NCBI GenBank assembly: GCA_030672305.1
Contig: DAOVGR010000035.1
Span: forward strand, 1-42,792
DNA: 42,792 bases
DNA from: Thermoplasmatales archaeon
Lineage (GTDB): Archaea > Thermoplasmatota > E2 > DHVEG-1
Reading direction: 5' to 3'
The notes beneath the pieces are model-generated. The model searched no databases and was not told the DNA's origin. It saw nothing but the letters and a program-made list of their open reading frames with translations. The stretch's first letter is position 1; every line of letters starts with the position of its first letter. Both the position numbers and the translations under genes were made by a program. Below are positions 40,230 to 42,792 of the stretch, one piece after another.

Positions 40230-41600
40230 TTTGTATTTCAGAGATAAGATTTGTGAGGATATTTTTATAGATACATATAACAGTAATAATTCAGATAGTA
40301 GGATTATTATATACAGAATAATTGGATAGGCAAAAACTCGTTCTATCATATTAGCAACAACTGATACAGAGCCTAGAATTACAAAAAGTATCATTGATAC
40401 ACTATACAGAAGCATTATATCTGATTTTTTTCCAACATATTTAACTCCCAAAGGCAAAGATATAATTATGCCAGCAATATATGAAAAAATCAGAAAAAAG
40501 ACAAGAAAAACAATTTGATCAAATCCAATAAATATTGTGATGTATGGAATAAATGGAATCGCTGTTAAGAAGCATAAAGAAAGTGATGATACTTTACCAA
40601 ATATAATATTGTCATTTTTCACGGGCATATGTCTTAATATCCACATTGTTTTTTCTTCATTTAAAAAAAGATTCAAAGCTGGAAATACACCTGTATACAT
40701 AATTACAACATAAATCCCAAGAAACAGAAACATTGATGGTAAAAGACCTCCGATTTGATTTCGTATAGCCTCTGGAATTAGAATTTCATCACCATAAACA
40801 AAGAGATATCCTGAAAACAAACCCGTTGAAACAGATGTAAAAACAAAACTGAATAATAATTTATCTCGCCATAAAACTGTTGTTTCTCGATAAAAAAATG
40901 CTTTTATCGTGTTTCGGATTTTAATCTGAGATTTATCTTTTACTCTTTCTTTTCTTTTGCTAAAAAGATGAGATTCCATACTGTTTTTAATACTCCAAAC
41001 AACATGAATTATTGCTAAAGGAAGAGTGAAAATAACATATATAGGTTCTCCAACTTGGAAATAAAATCCCAATAAAATTAACGTTGGAAGAAGCCTATAT
41101 CTTTTTGGTGAGAAAAAGTTTATAGAGATTGTACATCCTAAACAAACAGCTACAATTACACCGAAAGTGAAATATAGATATTCTAGAGGGTATCCAACAT
41201 TTACACCAAAAGTAATAAGAGCTACTAGAAATAAACAAGAAAAAGAAAACCAAATGATTAATTCAATTAGAAAAACTGCAATGAAAATCTCAGCTATCGT
41301 CTTTGTTTGATTAACCTGCGTAGAAAGTGAATATGACAGTGAGGATGATTTGATAAAATTATTATAAAAATCAGCTACTGCTTTTAATAAAAACATAAAA
41401 AAAACAGTAAAAAAAACATCTTCAAGACTGATATTTAAATTTATATCGATATTTATGAAGAAAAAAGTAGCATAGGCAAATATGAAAATTGAAAAAATAA
41501 TCGTTCCAGAAAATATAAAGTAAAGAATTGGTGCTTCTCGCATTTTATTAATAAGACTTCTTGAGTTTTCAGTTATTATTACTTTTGTTGTTTCAAACAT
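40218..41600 (-). CDS. ABC-2 type transporter permease
   Basis: A roughly 460-residue integral membrane protein with about 12 hydrophobic segments in two sets, separated by a soluble stretch around KKRERVKDKSQIKIRN. The conserved segment MYTGVFPALNLFLNEEKTMWILRHMPVKNDNIIFGKVSSL resembles the coupling region of ABC-2 exporter permeases. I choose the ATG at 41600 because aagga lies eight bases before it; the open frame extends inside the ATPase gene to 41672. It overlaps the ATPase by eight bases and is clearly co-translated with it. The exported substrate is unknown. Confidence 0.82.
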   Translation of the reverse strand: MFETTKVIITENSRSLINKMREAPILYFIFSGTIIFSIFIFAYATFFFINIDINLNISLEDVFFTVFFMFLLKAVADFYNNFIKSSSLSYSLSTQVNQTKTIAEIFIAVFLIELIIWFSFSCLFLVALITFGVNVGYPLEYLYFTFGVIVAVCLGCTISINFFSPKRYRLLPTLILLGFYFQVGEPIYVIFTLPLAIIHVVWSIKNSMESHLFSKRKERVKDKSQIKIRNTIKAFFYRETTVLWRDKLLFSFVFTSVSTGLFSGYLFVYGDEILIPEAIRNQIGGLLPSMFLFLGIYVVIMYTGVFPALNLFLNEEKTMWILRHMPVKNDNIIFGKVSSLSLCFLTAIPFIPYITIFIGFDQIVFLVFFLIFSYIAGIIISLPLGVKYVGKKSDIMLLYSVSMILFVILGSVSVVANMIERVFAYPIILYIIILLSELLLLYVSIKISSQILSLKYKSAS

Positions 41601-42297
41601 TTTTTTCATCCTTGATGTGGAAGTATGCTTCTTCAACACTCCCATATTTTGATAAAAGCTTTGATACCTCATTAAAAAGTATAACTTTTCCGCTCATAAT
41701 AATATAAACATTATCAGCAATCTGTTCTACTAATTGTGATGAATGAGTGGCTATTATTGTGCTACCTTTTTTTTGTTTTATAAAATCTTGTATTGCTCTT
41801 GAAGTCATTGGATCAAGGCCATAGACGGGTTCGTCTAACAATAGATTTTTTGGATTGTGCATTATTGCCGATGTAACTGATATTTTTTGTTTCATACCCT
41901 TAGAATAGCTACCAATTTCATAGTCTAGGAACTCATGTATTCCAATCATTTTAGTGATTTCATCTATTCTCTCTTCTCCATCATTTATTTTCCTAAGGGA
42001 AGCAATATAAAAAAGAAACTCTCTGCCTGTAAGTCGTTCATACATATAGGGCATTTCTGGGAGATAACCTATTTGTTCTCTAGCTTTTATTGACTCATTA
42101 ATAATATTATATCCATCGACTGTTATTTCTCCACTGTCAAATGGTAATATTCCTGTACAAAGCTTTAAAAGAGTTGTCTTTCCTGCTCCATTTTCACCCA
42201 TTATAGCAATTACATGTGAGTTATCAAACTTAAAATTCACATTTTTTAGTGCAGTTATCTTCCCATAAGTTTTTGTAACGTTATTGACAGTTATCAT
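41593..42297 (-). CDS. ABC transporter ATP-binding protein
   Basis: The 234-residue nucleotide-binding subunit has Walker A GENGAGKTT (about 34-42), Q-loop IGYLPEMPYMYERLTG, signature YSKGMKQK, Walker B NLLLDEPVYGLDP and switch histidine ATHSS. It belongs to the exporter group (drug/lipid/Na+ type) paired with ABC-2 permeases. One ATPase and one permease gene imply a dimeric exporter. The start has a weak ribosome binding site (aggaa) very near the ATG, and an inverted repeat lies over the likely TATA region. Confidence 0.93.
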   Translation of the reverse strand: MITVNNVTKTYGKITALKNVNFKFDNSHVIAIMGENGAGKTTLLKLCTGILPFDSGEITVDGYNIINESIKAREQIGYLPEMPYMYERLTGREFLFYIASLRKINDGEERIDEITKMIGIHEFLDYEIGSYSKGMKQKISVTSAIMHNPKNLLLDEPVYGLDPMTSRAIQDFIKQKKGSTIIATHSSQLVEQIADNVYIIMSGKVILFNEVSKLLSKYGSVEEAYFHIKDEKNV

Positions 42298-42312
42298 TTC
42301 CTATCAGACAAT

Positions 42313-42331
42313 AGCTTTAAAATTAAAAGCT
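42313..42331. promoter_or_regulatory. Inverted repeat in the ABC exporter promoter
   Basis: The sequence agcttt-aaaatta-aaagct is a perfect six-base inverted repeat centred about 25 bases before the ATPase start, where a TATA box would lie for a leaderless or near-leaderless transcript. A third copy of agctt occurs at 42344-42348. It could be an operator; the AT-richness makes chance possible. Further up, ctcat-tt-atgag lies near 42384-42395. Confidence 0.35.
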
Positions 42332-42484
42332 TTGTTTTACTTTAGCTTTAGTAACATGAGTAAACAGGGAAGGCTGGATAACAACTCATTTATGAGGTGT
42401 AACCTTAACTAATACCCAAAATAGATTGATATAAAAGATTTCGTTATTACTATTTTTAAAATTAACTAGTTATTGGGCACCCCA

Positions 42485-42792
42485 CTAATCCAGAGTTGGT
42501 AAAAAAGTCAATATTCCATACAATGAAAACTGTGTAAATGTAATACCACAAGCCATCGCTGGCGTAACACCTATCTCCAACCAGTTCTTACTACTTCTCT
42601 TACTAAGACCCCAATGAGGTTTAACAAAATTATGGAAAAAGAAATACCCTTCAAAAATATCAACCATCCAATCAAAAACCCTAGAAAGTCCTTTACTCCT
42701 CCGCTTCATATACTGAACATTATCCCTAATGAATGAATTCAAATTCTCTATCAATGCTGTAGTAATTGTTGTACCAATACCAAGCTCTTGGA
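42485..42792 (-). mobile_element. 3' end of an insertion-sequence transposase gene (runs off the window)
   Basis: The frame stays open through the right edge (102 codons visible, beginning QELGIGTTITTALIENLNSF). It shows the C-terminal part of a DDE-type transposase as found in archaeal and cyanobacterial IS elements: IENLNSFIRDNVQYMKRRS, then FFHNFVKPHWGLS, then VTPAMACGIT and a closing LTFLP. The catalytic DDE residues lie mostly outside. The sequence ggggtgcccaata just past the stop (42483-42471 on the minus strand) may be the terminal inverted repeat, which would set the element's border near 42470. IS family not assigned. Confidence 0.75.

Noticed and set aside
1-42792. CRISPR array or cas genes
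   Set aside because: I saw no regularly spaced direct repeats of 20-40 bases and no Cas protein. The cysteine cluster on the HerA-like ATPase only resembles the Cas4 spacing.

Overview
The window comes from a low-GC euryarchaeon. Evidence is DNA polymerase D (both subunits), MCM, EF-2 with the diphthamide histidine plus diphthine synthase, archaeal S12/S7, an archaeal SRP (7S) RNA, archaeosortase with archaetidylserine enzymes, Trm1, DUF424 and TATA-box promoters. Base composition, the Mbh/Mrp-type cluster and the tetrahydrofolate-type genes would suit an uncultured Thermoplasmata-related lineage (Marine Benthic Group D is my guess). That placement is inference.

Layout. 1-3.4 kb is accessory: a cut-off Lrp/AsnC regulator, a secreted seven-repeat beta-propeller protein and a lone tyrosine recombinase. 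3.7-10.9 kb is translation-centred: diphthine synthase, a HerA-like ATPase with a C-terminal cysteine cluster, a transglutaminase-like lipoprotein, then rps12-rps7-EF-2. 11-19.4 kb is a replication block on the minus strand: polD small subunit, polD large subunit, a small membrane protein, the SRP RNA and mcm. 19.6-21.7 kb holds DUF424 and a minus-strand operon thyX - riboflavin-pathway reductase - Mut7-C nuclease.

21.9-27.5 kb is a tight ten-gene operon for a membrane ion-translocating complex (Mbh/Mrp subunits A-I plus a NuoH-like M subunit). The expected catalytic subunits J, K, L and N are not there. It is followed by archaeosortase A - PssD - PssA (27.5-29.8 kb), a cell-surface anchoring and lipid module. 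29.9-33.5 kb carries an NTPase, Trm1, PurN and FolC. After two small membrane proteins and a cysteine-rich secreted protein comes a split dihydropteroate synthase (separate N-terminal domain gene plus folP), then an ArsM-type methyltransferase, a membrane protein made of a tandem duplication, purB, tyrS, an ABC exporter pair, and the end of an insertion sequence at the right edge.

Main points of interest: the catalytic-arm-less Mbh/Mrp operon; a possible Fe-S-type cysteine cluster on a HerA ATPase; the split DHPS; a perfect hairpin/palindrome fused to the mcm ribosome binding site; the archaeosortase-lipid gene cluster; and a repeated C-terminal motif (F-x-x-F-P-x-L then hydrophobics) on an intact secreted protein and on an orphan fragment.
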